Part shown: one piece after another, positions 1-13,200 of the stretch | Numbering within the stretch: position 1 is the stretch's first letter | Layout: every line of letters starts with the position of its first letter | Source of the DNA: Marisa cornuarietis | Lineage: Eukaryota > Mollusca > Gastropoda > Architaenioglossa > Ampullariidae | DNA: 64,000 bases | Direction of reading: 5' to 3' | NCBI GenBank assembly: GCA_004794655.1 | Contig: SMMW01000559.1 | Coordinates: 1,860,001 to 1,924,000, forward strand | The notes under the pieces: generated by a model | Database searches by the model: none | What the model was told of the DNA's origin: nothing | Seen by the model: only the letters and a program-made list of their open reading frames with translations | Program-made: the position numbers and the translations under genes

Positions 1-1529
1 TCTTTACCTGTAGCCCCACGGAGCGGCCGTTGGTTATGGATCAAATGCAGGACGAGGGCCTCTGAGAAAGGTACTGACCTCCGAGGTATGCGTCTGTCTG
101 CGGAAGGCTTTAGTTTTGAGCTCGTTATTGGGTGAGGCCGGGTGGCCGCCGTTGCGGGGTTTGTGAGCACGTGTATCGACTGTCACGTGTGACGTCATAA
201 AAGGGGAGGAAAATAAATATCATCTGCATGCATGTCTGCTGGTGGACGAAGACGATGGCAGTAATTTTAGAGAAAAAGGAGCGCAAATTCGAAGCATAAC
301 ATCAACAGGGCTGCATGTTTCCGAGCGCTTGAGACTCGAAAGGGAGACAGATTTCTAAAGAAGTTCAAGTACAGTAGGGCTGCGTTTCGCAAGGTCGAGA
401 CACCTCAGACATGTGGTGCACAACGTCTTGTGTCACTGTGTCAGACAAGTATCCTGTCTCCGACAGCGACCCTGGGTCAGTTTTATGTAATGACGTGACA
501 CCCAAAGTGTTTGTCTTACCTGACTGGCACTGAAGGATCAGTTACATCGTCGCGGAAGTAGTTGAAAGGCGTTTTTGAGGGAGACTGGGGGGAGGGGGTA
601 GGTTACAAGCACGGTAATGTTTTGCCAACTCTCTGACAATGGCACTAGACCTAGTATTTATTGTGTAGGGTCTCTGTTCCTATAATGGGGACCCTGTCGT
701 CTTCAGGCACCAATCTGCTGGCAAGTTTTTGGTGCCTCTGTGCCTCTCGCGTGCCTCTCTCGTATGTGAATCCGGCGCCGCGGAGCGTCGTGTCTAGACT
801 GTCCCAGAGGCCTCGTGCTGACTGAGACTGCCTGCCTTCTTTCTGGGAAACGGAACCCTTGATTAAGAAAGGGTTACAGGAGATTTGGTCTCTGAGAAAA
901 AGAGAGTGCACGCGACATCAGAGCGGCTGTCACAACCGGGTCAACAAGTCACTGATGAAGCGGGTGGACTAGGTAGGTCACTGATTAGTGCGAATGGGTC
1001 TAGGTCTCTAGGAGATAGACAGGCAAGCCAGTTGAGAGAGGTAGAGAAAGAGAGGCGCGATCATCTTTCAGAAACACCAAATTAATTAACACAGTCCAAG
1101 TTCTCTCGCTAAAGCTTTTGATGTCAAAAAATTAAAAAGTCACAGACTTGTGTCCACATCGATTTTTGAGGGCGTTCACCCTGTACGGGGATACATTTTT
1201 GCTTATCAGATTTCATAACTACTATTTTGAAGAGTACTAAATCTATTCGTGCAGAGAACATGAAACAGCGAGGATTTTTTTAATAAAGAGAAATGACTGA
1301 CAGGATCACTTAAAATCTGTCAACAGCTACGTGTCGTGGAAAATTCTTTTTTTACGCGTGCATGCGTTCCTGTATGTATTATGTGTGGAATTGTATATTT
1401 ATGTGTGTACCCATAATTCATCAGATTTTTTTAACCTATCTCGGCAAAATAATTTCAATAGTTTCATGGTTTTGAGAACTTCTCCCTTTCCACCCCTCTT
1501 ATACACATACCAAACCACCATATGAAAAG
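1..1529. other. Upstream non-coding DNA
   Basis: I see no supportable gene here. The short open frames have no recognisable domain and no splice context. The one notable motif is an E-box and CRE next to an A/T-rich tract at 184-215, listed separately. The region could hold 5' exons of the downstream nuclear receptor, but I cannot place any. Confidence 0.5.
184..215 (+). promoter_or_regulatory. E-box plus palindromic CRE beside an A/T-rich tract
   Basis: CACGTG at 184-189 is followed at once by the full CRE palindrome TGACGTCA at 190-197 and then a TAAAAGG and AATAAATA stretch. This looks like a core-promoter or enhancer arrangement. No transcript start can be assigned, so a role for the nuclear receptor downstream is only a guess. 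Confidence 0.3.
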
Positions 1530-1840
1530 TACAGTCATCTCCTTGTTGAACCCCATTCTGATAACACCAAACTGGCGTAAACTTGCCTGGTTTGGTCACG
1601 TGGCTCGTCTTGATACAATGAGAGCGACCCCGAGAACAACAGTGCAAGAACTGGCTGACTAGCTTCAACGATGTGGACAGTCTTACAGGTCCCCAACGGA
1701 ACCTGTTTGTCGCTGCTGAACAAAGCTCATCTGCGAAAGCCCTGTCACCTGATGTTTTCTCTCCCCCCACCCACCCAACCAGCCAGTTCAAGAGACTGAA
1801 TCGAACTATCCCCTGCCTTCCAGAAACTTCCGAATAAAGT
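1530..1840 (+). mobile_element. LINE 3' remnant
   Basis: The plus strand around 1570-1625 encodes a KLAWFGHVARLDTM-like stretch, the motif that follows the reverse transcriptase in many invertebrate non-LTR elements. The same motif type (LVFFGHV) occurs in the larger LINE at about 48750. Stops and frame changes follow, so this is a dead fragment of the element's 3' end. Boundaries are approximate. Confidence 0.5.
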
Positions 1841-2980
1841 TATTACATTTCAAGAAGGTGTCGTCAAATTGGCATTATTGAAATCTTTTCTCGTGGCAAT
1901 TCTGTAAAAAAAAATACAGCCGGCACCTGTATGTTAGTCAAGTTTCGAGACCAGCTGCAGTGAACGATGTCGGTGCAGCTGTAAAAACTTGGAAAACAGC
2001 TGCGCTGTGGTGATGTCAGTGGTAGCTGCCACCGACTCCACTAACATGACAGATTTTGTTTACCTGACAAGGCCTGCCATAGATTTCGCATGGATTTTCT
2101 TTCATTGTATTGGGTGCTATCCAACTTTTCATAAAGTTTCACCTTCCAGGAGGAACCTTCCACGACCCCACCCTCAAACGGTTTTGCCATTAAGAGTCTC
2201 CCTATGGCTGATGCAACATGCAAGCTCCGAATCAGGTCACTGCTCAGATGATTGAGCACAGATGGCCCAAACAGTCCTGACCCTCGAATGCTCTCCCATT
2301 GGGGTCGTGAACTTTATGAATACTGGCTTGGGAGGAGGTATGCTGTGACGTCATGTTCGGTCACCGCGTGCATCAAAGGAGTTCGGGGACAAGGTTTCAT
2401 GCATCTCTGCGTCATCTGTGCCCCTTGTTGTGTAAACAGAACTTGGTCCGATCTCCCAGCACCTCCTTCGTTAAGATTCAATTCCCTTATTATGTTCTCA
2501 AAGGTCGGCTGTTTCCACCTTGTCATGGTAATTGGCAAAAGGTAGTCTTTCAACTCCCGATGATAGCAAATAATGAAACTGAGGTGACTACTTCAAAGGC
2601 AAATTTCGTGGATTATTGCGAAACGGCGTCACCTCTGCATGAACCCGGTATGAAAGCACTTGATGTTGAAAAGAAAACCACGTGACCACAACGCTTTTCC
2701 ACAGACATTAACAACTTTGACGACTTTGTAACCAACCGCTAATAATGAGCCTCCCCCACCCTTACACACGTCCATCTCTTTCTCTCTCACTCTCACACAC
2801 ACACACACACAAACTCTTTCGACGTCTTGGTTTAGTTTTAAATATAAAATTATTTAAAATTCGAATACCGGAGTTCTTTTTTAAACAGTCTCAGTTTGAA
2901 CGGGTGCACTGTTCGTTAACGTTAAGTGTGTTCTGTTGGCGCTTGTAGTTCGATAGCCTATCTCTCTCTCTCCCTCATTT

Positions 2981-3012
<32 letters not shown>

Positions 3013-4165
3013 TATTAGATGCTTTGAAAGGAGCTGACAAGTAGAATGCCTCTAATGAGCGGACAACGGAGGAGCTATATGTGTCTCTCGAAGAACGGTT
3101 TCATCCTCCCACCCAAACTCATCCAAACTCTAAAGTGTGGTGTAACTGCATGGGATTTTTTTTTTCATGATTGAGTAAAGCTCAGTGGAAGTATCAGATC
3201 TCGTGCTCGTTAGGAAACTACTGGTATCTGTAACACACCCGATCCTCTTTCTAGAGCAGATCCAGTGACTAGAAGCCGCTAGCGGATTGTAAACAGCAGG
3301 ATCGGTTTGTATGGTGCTCAGTCTAGGGTCTTTCATAAATTCCCCTATATGCGGTTCTGTTTAGTGAATTTTGATGCGGTGACATAGACACAAAGTTTCT
3401 GGGATAAGCCAAGGTAAGATGTTTATTTATAACAGACTGACGGACTTTCGAACAAAAAATGCATGAAGGAAACATATAAAAGAGAACAAAGAAGCAATGC
3501 GCCAATAAATTATTGGCCAGATAAAATAAGAAATTATTTCTCTAATGAGTGAACGAACAAGTAAATAATTATAACTTAGTGTACCCGGGTAGAGGTGGCT
3601 TTTGTCGGCCAGTAAGAAGGCATGGTGTTGTTTCCGGACCAGGCGATGTCTAGGAGAGTCTTCGATTTGTTGGTCAGTCGCGCTGCGCGCCGGGAAAGCA
3701 CCTTGTGGTGAGGTAAACTGACGGGGAAAGGTGTAAACTATGGACGGGTGTCGATCGGAGATGTAGAGCGCACGCGAGTGGTAGGTCCACCTGCAGGCGG
3801 CGCCACAGCTCGTGCATGCCGTTCTCAATTGAATACAATAATTGTGAGATCCTCCAGATATTTTACAGCCAGGCAGGCCACTTGCCACGCGATGCGACCG
3901 TCAAGCTGTCATCGACTTCATTTCAAACGAGCTACATTTGCATACAGTTAGAGCCAGTGTTAATCTCGCTTCCGAATTTAGCTCTCCACCCACCCCTCGT
4001 CTCCCACCCTTTCTTGACTGCAGCTGTGCCTCGATGAAGTTATATATAAAAAAAAAAACAGAAAAAAGTTTCTTCGTATGGTGGAGTGGAACGTGGGAGG
4101 GGCTTAGGTTCTAATCCATCGGAGTGCCTGCTGCAAAGTGACCCTGTGATTCTGGCTTCTTGCAG
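1841..4165. other. Non-coding DNA with CT/CA microsatellites
   Basis: Simple repeats of CT then CA lie at about 2772-2812 and 2961-3013. The remaining short open frames have no domain, start context or splice support. I see no gene. The right end is the polypyrimidine tract and acceptor of the first nuclear-receptor exon found. Confidence 0.4.
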
Positions 4166-4265
4166 AGCTCCTCTGATCGCGTTGTCCCTCCATCGGACTT
4201 CCGGGCCACCAGGATGGTGGTAGCTGGAGTGATGAGCAGGCCAAGCAAACGCCCTGTGTCTTCAG
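4166..4265 (+). CDS. Nuclear receptor exon A (N-terminal A/B region)
   Basis: The exon follows a ttgcag acceptor and ends before gtaact, leaving one base of a split Val codon. It is open throughout. The first ATG in frame is at 4214, so it may be the first coding exon with a 5' UTR part, or may continue from an upstream coding exon. Confidence 0.7.
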
Positions 4266-7200
4266 GTAACTGTTTTGTCCTTATCTCTGCTCGCAAGCAC
4301 CTTGCTGAAGACTTTCGCTTGAAGAAAATGACTGGGGTTGGGGTGAGATGTTCAAGATCTATTAGAAAAAACACACATACAGGTACACACTCACAGACGC
4401 ACGAACTTACACACATATATTCCTTGCATACAAAAGGGATTGCATGACACGTGAAGCCAGGTAAGTACCGAGGGGTAGCCGGGCAAGTACTGAGGTGAAG
4501 CCAGGTAGGCAACGAGGGGAAGCCAAGCAGGTAACGTGCTGAGATATGTTGTAGGTGAAGATCGCTGCTCCGTGTCACACTGACCTTATTCATGTAACCC
4601 CCCCCCAACCCTCTCCCTCACTGCTTATCATGCATCGGGGGCTGGTGATATGATTGTATGTCGGTCTCAGGTTGCCGTGCTCTACTGGCAACGATTGTTT
4701 TATTGCCGAGTGTTTCCATGTTGACCCTGACGCATGTAAAGTCGCAAGAGTGCGTTTTCTCATCGACGTGCGTGTACCCAGTTAACCTCATGCGTATGTA
4801 CGCGCGTGTGTTTGTGTGCAGTGACTGGAGCGCCTCAGGGTGGACACATCCTATGCCGCGTGTGTGGAGACAAGGCCTCAGGTTTCCACTATGGCGTCTT
4901 CTCGTGTGAAGGTTGCAAGGTGAGTCTTCTTTACTGGGGTCGGCGATAAGACTGCCATCAGGCCTATAGGTGTCCCTGTACTCACGTTTCCAGCCATAAC
5001 AAGCCGCTCAACACGTGTAATGACAAGCATACGTGCACAAGCCTATGCCAGGGCACTGGGTCTGTTAAATGCGACTCCCCTCCCTTCCTCACTGCAGTAC
5101 CGTTACAACACAGCCGTGCATAAAGCTCCCTTAAACTCATTCTCTCTCACTCTCTCTCTCACACACACACACACACACATACATGCGCGCACACCAATAC
5201 ATACATAAACACGTTTCTTACAAGTGTCCTTACGACGGATAAATAGATGTTCTATAATTTTCATTGGGGGGGGGGGCGCGTAACGTCGAGGCAGGGGTTT
5301 GATGAGGCTCGAACGCGCAAGTGTTCATTTAAGAGAGAGTGCATGTCAGTCTGACCTCGTTTATAACGTTCTTTATCAAACCTGATTTCTTCAGTCTCTT
5401 ATCTTGGCCAACTTTTGTTTGTTTTGTTTTTTTTAACTTAATTTTTTTTTTTTTTTAATATCTTGCTGCTCGTCTCGTCTGATCTCCTGGAAGATTCTTT
5501 TTTCTGTTGACCTCCGCGGCTTATTCCCGTCAAAGGCTCCACAGCGCCGTGTCACCCTGTTTCTCGGTCGATTGCATTCAGCGCCCATGTCACCCAGCAC
5601 TTTACAGACGCCGCCGCCGCTTCTACAGCCAACAACAGCCCATCCAACCACCAGCCCTCGCCCTCTGGAGTCAGGCTGACCTGACACCTGGGAGAACGCG
5701 CGTCCTGACGGTTGGGGCCGCAGGCGGCGAGCACGCCTCCGTTTCTGGCGGAACCTACCAGCAGACGACCGCGCCTGACCCACCTTCTGACACCCCCCCT
5801 CCCACCAAGAACCCCACCCCCTTCATTCCAAACGTCTCTCTCTCACACACAACTCTTCTCCGCTCCCTTCGGTTGTTTTTCGTTCGACACATCCACAAAG
5901 GGGGACAACACTTCACGACTTGTCAGGTGTATCGGGAGTGCACTCGGCCCTCGAGGTACGAGAAAGAGACGAGACGTGGTGTCGCTAACGAGGACCCGCA
6001 CTCCCGTGTTTCGTCGTGTTTGTTTGGGGGGGGGGGGGAGAGAGTGAGGGGGGTTAGCGCCCACGGGCTCTCGAGTTACGAGAATAGGTTTGGAGGCGTC
6101 ATGAACATAGGGGGGCGCTGCGCACAGCTTTAGTGTACTCTAGCAATGCACGTGGTGGACTGTAATCTGCACTATTGCACTACCATCACCTGGTGTTACC
6201 TGCTCGCTGTGCCGTTCAACACCATGCACTTTAACACTTGGGTGAAGGTCGTTTTGGGAGGAGTGCAGGTGCCAAGGGTTAGTTGCGGCAGGCCTGTAAA
6301 TCTAGGCGCCAGTTCATTTTCGTTTATTCATTTATTTATTTTTTTAGCCGGGGCGGACTCTTAGTCTAGTCACAGGCTAAACAGGTGAGAGAGAACAGGC
6401 ACAGACTGTTCAGTCAAGCTGAACAAGCAGTAGACGGACTCATGGATTTGTGGGGAGCGGTTTTTTTTTGAGGGGGGGGGGTTGGGGGGCTGGGAGACTT
6501 GGTGAGGGTGCTCTGATCTATTGGCTATGTTGAGAAGTAGGCTACAAAAACAGTTCATACCTGAAAACAAAGCGAAATGAAAGAAAAATATATATTCACA
6601 TTTCTTCACAAAGAGATAATAGCCGCAGTGTCACATCAACTAACAACAAGTGAATAATCGTCAGCCGCGAACCTAATCAAAAACATTAAAAGTTCATGTC
6701 ACTTTGTTGACACCGTACAATGTAAAAATGTGCGTCACCGATTTATTTTTTTTTTCAAAGACAGCTTACCTTACCGTCAGGTGTCTCACATGGCGCAATC
6801 TTTTTAATGACTTGGTCAAGCTCCGGATCTAATGACTTGGCAAAGCTCAGTACAGGATACTTATTCAATCCGTTCCTTTTTGAAATACATACCTATCCAC
6901 ATCACCATCCACAAAAGAGGTCATAATCTTACTTGTCCACAGATACAGCTAATTAACAAAGCGGTCTCAGCCCCACCCACCCCAAAGTTAACAGATACAC
7001 CTAGTTAGCATACGGTCTCAGCTCTCCTAGTGGGTGTAGCCTTGACAGCGTAGACGAGTCCATAAACAATCCTGATGCCTGTCTTGTGGACCTTTGTGTA
7101 TGATGATAATTTCGGTATGCATCTCGAGAACGAGAATGGAATGAGCGAATTGCTCAGACTTGAGAAAATAGTACCTTGCAATGAGTTTTACAGTCACTGG

Positions 7201-10200
7201 ACAAAAAAATGCCTTACTAAACCTTTAATGTGTGCAGCGTGCAGATAACGAAGCCGTAGACCGTAGGGAATCAATATGTACAAAGTACATAATTTAACGA
7301 GTTGTCTGGGGCGCTGACCTTACGGTGAACTCGCGGCAACATCGGGCTGATATAATCTGAGTGACGTAGTGGCTCGATTATGAGCAGCTGCTCGGGGTCG
7401 GCCTGGGGGTGGGGGGTGGGGGTAGTGTTGAAGGGGATGGAGAGTTTGCGGAAGAGCTTGCTAACAGTACAGGACTGCTGAGCAGCACTTTCATTCCAGC
7501 AGAGTCCAGTGTTTGATACGACATCTAGGGTGTTGCGTATGGGGCCACGAGGGGAATTTTCTCAAATTTGCTATTTCTAGCTATACATTACATTTTATAC
7601 TTAAAGATTGCTTTTTATACTTATAGATTCCATTTTATCTGTATACAATTCATTCTATACTTATAGATTGCATTCTATAGCTATACATTGCATTCTATAA
7701 GTATGAAATGCAATGTATAGCTATAAAGAGCGCACTGATTGGTTGGTCTTTGACCTTTTCCCATATGCAAATGAGCCAGCCTCGTTCCGTATACATTTCA
7801 AGTCAGAAGTTATAGAATGCAATCTATAAATAGAGATTTCAAATGTATAGACAGAATGCATTCTATAGCTAAAGAATTGAAAGGTATATATAAAATGAAT
7901 TGGATAGCAACTTCTGAGTATAATATAAATGAAACACTTCGGTTTTTACCGAGTTTTTCTCTCTCTAGCTGTACATTAAAATGTATAATTAAAGAATTTT
8001 ATACTTATAGAACGCAATGTATAGCTATAGAATGCAATCTATAAGTATACAATTAATTGTATAAATATATAATGCAGTCTATAAGCTATACATTGCATGC
8101 TATAATTATGCATTGCAATGTATATCTAGAAATAGCAAATTTGAGAAAATTCCCCTCTTGGCGCCCCATAGTTGCGTGGTGGTCGAGTCAACTTGAAAAC
8201 ATGGCATCATATTTGCTCAGACTGTCTCGGCGACTCTTCACTTCAAAAGTAATTTTTTTTAAAGCGAGGAGCGCGGGTTCCCACACACCCAAATATAACA
8301 GGGCAAGTTATATCAGTCGATTTGCACACCTAGCGATGTATGCCAAAATGATTTTTCTATTACCGCAAGCACTACACTTCGTTAATGGGAGTCTCTTTCA
8401 GAGAGTTTTTTTTTCTTTTTTGATCAACTCCTATATGTTTTTGTTTGCGTTCCTGAGCTTTATGTGCATCAACATGGGTTTTTTTTCTAGTCATGGCTGG
8501 GGATTTATCTGCTGCCTTAACATTCCGATGTAGATGGTTTTGGAGAGCTGTTATTCCTGCGCTGCCTAACCTCTCTTTAAACTTCCCTCTTCACATCAGT
8601 TCTGACACACTCTTTAAACGACGTAGACTATTTATTTGTTTCTTATTAGTGTTCTTACAAGTAAGAGGATGGCGTCTGGTATCCCTAAGGCTGTAGACAA
8701 AAAATCGGTGCGGTAGCTTTTAGTCTTGAAGCCTTCCTTGCGTTTGCACCTGTTCACCACTGCTATGTTTGCACCGGCGCCGTGCCGCCTTGACCTGTCT
8801 TCTCCTCAGGTGGTCGCGGTAGTCGGAGGGCGAGCCCAGGGAGGGATGGCAGACGGGTGGGATTTTCTTTTTAATTTGTGCGTAAAATTCATTTACAAAG
8901 CCGGGATTCCAACCAGGGGAAGGCAGTGTCAGACTTTTCAGCCCGGGGGAAGGGTGGAAGGTCAGCCATGTTTTCGATGTTTACGAGAAAGAGAAAGAAA
9001 GAAGGAAGGAAGGAAGGAAGGAGGTGGTATGGTGGGGGAGGGGGGAAGACGGCGGTGTGATGTCAGAGTGTCTCTGCACCGCCCACGTGTAGTCTTAAGA
9101 GTGAGATGAGGGATGATGGGCAGTTAAAACGCAGTCTGGGCACCACTGGTCTTGAAGGGAACACATGTGGTTCTGATGGCTGCTGCCATTTGCAGGGCTT
9201 CTTCCGGCGCACCATTCGCCAGAAGATCACGTACAAGCCGTGTGAGAACCCCAAGGGCTGCCTCATCATGCGCATCAGCAGGAACCGATGCCAGTACTGC
9301 CGCCTGCAGAAGTGCGTCACAGTTGGCATGTCACACGAAGGTATACGGCTCTAACCCTCTGGCTAAGCAAGGGGCTGGGGCACTTTAGGGCTTCTTCCCA
9401 TCTGGATAACAACCAAAACTATTACATTCTCTTCTTCATCATCATTTTAGGGCTTGCTTTTTTTTTTTTTTTTTGGAAGGGGGCTGTTTGTTGCTTACGG
9501 AAACCTCCTCTACTTCTACCTGATGCTTTTTTTTAAAATATTTCCTGCATTGCACATCCCAAGGTTAGCTCTTTCTGGTTTGCCTGCCAAAATGAAAAAG
9601 GCTCTGGAAAAAAAATACATGGAGAGCGCGCTGATGCTGCAGACTAAATAGCTGAGTTTGGGTCATGACTAGCGCTTGCTTTTCCAGTCCGTGTAGTGAC
9701 TGTATGAATGTCTACATGACGATAGACAGTTAGTGATGCTCACACAACGTGCAAATTGCCAACAAGCCTTCAAGCTGGTGTGCTGGCCAGTTGTGTTCGG
9801 TACAAGTGCTGCGGAACTTCGCTCTCGGCGAGCGAGCGAGGAACGCTTTGGGCAAGCGGGCTTTGAGGTAATAGCCAGCGACGGAAACGATTGATGGAGT
9901 TTTGTATATATATATATACACACTGCCTCGAGAGTTTGCCAAAAGCGATGAGAAAACATGTCGCTGCGAGCGTATGCTAAGCACACAAACCTATTAATGC
10001 TTATCAAATTCTTGTCATTTATTTTTAGGAAGTCTCTTTGAAAAGGACACCATCGTGTACAACAGTTCCGAAAAAAAAGAAAGCTAGACTTTAGTATGCT
10101 TAAAGAAACCCAAACGAGAAATGTATTTCAAATTACCTCTTGAATTACATTTCGCTGCATCTTCTTGCAGCAGAAGCAACAGCAGTACGTACACGTAGCC

Positions 10201-13200
10201 TAGGATACTCTGACATTGTTTTTACCTGTTCTTATTATTTCCGCATTGGTAGTATATCGTATTCCACCACTTTGGTGCTAGCTGTGCATCCAACATTACT
10301 TTATCGATCATTAAAAATACATCTGATTGGAATTATTTCCTTACCAGCAGTATCTCATTTCGTCTCTCGTGGTGCTTGCATCATATCCTTTCCAGCGGGG
10401 TATCTAGCTGACGATTGGTCCACTAACCATGATACACTCACTCCTTGTGTTTCACTCGCTGAAGCTCTCTCTCTCTCTCTCTCGCTTTCATCTCCCCCAC
10501 CCCCGATGTCTCATTCCCATGTCTCAAACAGTAACTCACCGTGTCTCACACTCATGTCCCTTGTCTTTAACACTCGCTCAAGGTGTCTCACTCACATCCT
10601 TCGTCTTACTCTCAGCCTCACGTCTCACTCAGGTTCCCATTCTCTCACTGCCCGTGTCTCACTCTTAGCCCTGTGTCTATCTCCCACTGTCTGTAACTCA
10701 TCTAATGATTTGCGCTCACTACCCGTGCCTCACTCTGAGCCCTATGCCTGACCTTTACTCCTGTGTCTATCTGCCACTTTCTGTGTCTCATCTTATGTCT
10801 CACGCTCACTCCCTGTGTCTTGTCCTCAGTCCTCACGCCGTGTTTCACTCTCCCTCCCTCTTGTCCTCGCCAGCCGTGCGTCTAGGCCGCTGCCCAAAGA
10901 AGGACCGGCCAAGCAGCAGCAGCTTCTTCGTACTGCCGCAGAGCGCTAGCGGCGCCGTGGACGTGGACAAGCAGGTCAAGACGGAGCAGATGGTGCTGGC
11001 CATCCACGACGCTTTCAAAGCCGCCGTGATCGACTACGATGCCGTTGCCAAGCAACTGTCCCCAGCGGAGGTCAGTTTCCAGTCTTGTCTGCCTTCTCGA
11101 TGTTAGCTGTCCTTCATCTCTGTCCAACCGCAGAGATCCTTCCGACTACCCTCTCCCTTCAATCCAGTAGTCAGATTCTTCATTCTGCATACAGTCTACA
11201 CAAAGCCAGGCATTGTACTTGGTGATAGCAAGCGCATATTAAAGCAGCTATTATTTCGATGCTAAATTTATTTTTGTGCAAACCCACTGTTGGGATTCTG
11301 CGGTGAATATGTCCTCTATCACATGATATTGTAAAGGGAAAAAAAATACAAATTTTCATTTGCTTTTACCGAGATTCAAGATTCTTTATTTTTCACCATC
11401 AAAGGGATATTCAAAATGTAGATATATACATATATTCATACACATTCATATCTATCTTTAAATACAATATCACTCACACACGTGCGCGCGCACGCCACAC
11501 ACACACACACGCACGCACGCACATTCACTGGATTAATTGATCATAAATTCTGTGGTGGGGAAAAGAAAAAAAGGCGAGAGAAGGGTGGATGGGTGTCTGT
11601 TTGACGGCAGCTCAGAATGAGGTTAAATGCTAGACTGGTGTGTGTGTGTGTGCAGGCCACTGACATCCTGAGCTTGGAAGGGTCTAAGACCATCTACACC
11701 CGCTACATCCCCACCATAGTGCGCTGCATCAGCACCTTTGCCAAGGAGATCCCGCAGTTTCTGGACCTGGCGCAGGAGGACCAGCGCGTGCTAATCAAAA
11801 GCTGCATCCTAGAGGCGGCCGTGATCCACGACTGCACGCACGTGCACCTGAGCGGCCAGCACTGGCTGGACGACAAGCTCAAGTTCCGCCTGCACTGCGA
11901 CGGCCTGCCCGCTCTGGGCCTCATCGGGGAGGTCTTCGCGCACTTCCACCAGCTGGTGCTGAAGCTGCGTAAGCTGGATCTCACCGACGTGGAGGTCTCA
12001 CTGCTGTGCGCGCTTGTCCTCTTCTGTCCAGGTGAGAGCGAGAACCGGTGTTGATGTCATTAAAAGAAAAGGTCAAGGAAAGCTTTCGACAACCTCTCTC
12101 TTTCTCTTTGTCTCTCTCTCTCTCTCTAACATTCTCTCTCCCCGTCTCCAATGTGAGTCGCATCTTGCGAGAGTAAATCTGAGGTCACAGAATGTTCGTG
12201 GACGTTATTTGTGCCATCTCTCGACGTAGACTAGAACTCGCGACTGTGTACTGAATTTATTTTTAAAAGTGCATGCCACCTTCTGTATGAGTAGTCGTCT
12301 GTCTGTCCTATCGATCGGCCTGTTTTCTTACTTTCTTCAATTTTTTATACGTTCTTTCTATTTCTGTTCTCCCCACACCTCTTCCTAATGTCATAGACTG
12401 TTTACCTGCAGATCGCGAGGGCCTAAGAACGACCCGCCTGCTTGAGAACCTGGAGGCGGACATCGCCATGGCGCTTAAGTGTCAGCTGTTGCTGAACCAC
12501 GGTGATGGATCGCTGCTCTTTGCCCGCATCGTGGAGGCCGTAGTGGACCTGCGTGCCGTCAGCACTAAGTACCTGGACCAGATCCTCAACGCGCGTGTGG
12601 AGAACACCTCCGACTTCAACTATTGTCCGTCTTCCACTCCCCCGCTCAAGACCGAGGCTCTTTCGCCGGCGCCAACACCTGCTGATAGCTCTTCCTCTTC
12701 TTCATTTTCATCATCGTCATCATCCGCCACGTCGTCGTCGACTAGCGACCTCGGCGCCCTGCAGCGGAGTGACGAGGTCGCCGAAGACGTTGACATGTCA
12801 CCTCCGCAGTCGTCGCTGGAGGGCATGGAGAGAAGTCCCAGAGGCGGAAAGGATGTGGAGGCGGACGTGCCCTCGTCGCGGCCTGTTCTGCTGAAAGCTG
12901 GGAAAGAACCTTCACCGATTCCTACTCCTCCACCCGAAATGCCGCAAGGCACAAAGAGCGGATGGTTGAAGCCGGAAAAAACTCGACAACTCGTCAAATA
13001 CCTTCCGGACCCACCTCCTCTGATCCTCCCGGGAGAGGATGACAATTTGCCTGCCGGGAGAAGCCGGGGCCGTTTCGTAGAGACCACACCAACCCCTCCC
13101 CCGTCTGGTCCCCCTCCTCTCATGTTGCCCTGCCAGTCCTTCGCGCACTACAAATATCGCAGGCAGAACTCTACGGCCAAGACCTTCTTCGGTCAATCGC

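Larger units (their letters stand above)
4920..9195 (+). other. Intron 2 of the nuclear receptor gene
   Basis: This intron separates the two zinc-finger exons. It contains a GC-rich stretch at 5500-6130, poly-G tracts at 5265-5277, 6027-6039 and 6471-6490, a 629-bp TIR element at 7540-8168 and a GGAA-type simple repeat near 9000-9025. I find no coding exon that can be supported within it. Confidence 0.7.

Noticed and set aside
5507..6133. A 208-codon open frame in intron 2 of the nuclear receptor
   Set aside because: It is GC-rich and low in complexity, ends in poly-G, has no domain, and lies between two phase-matched zinc-finger exons. It is probably open by composition.
8057..8696. Plus-strand open frames after the TIR element
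   Set aside because: Part is inside the element's terminal repeat and the rest is hydrophobic low-complexity sequence without splice or domain support.
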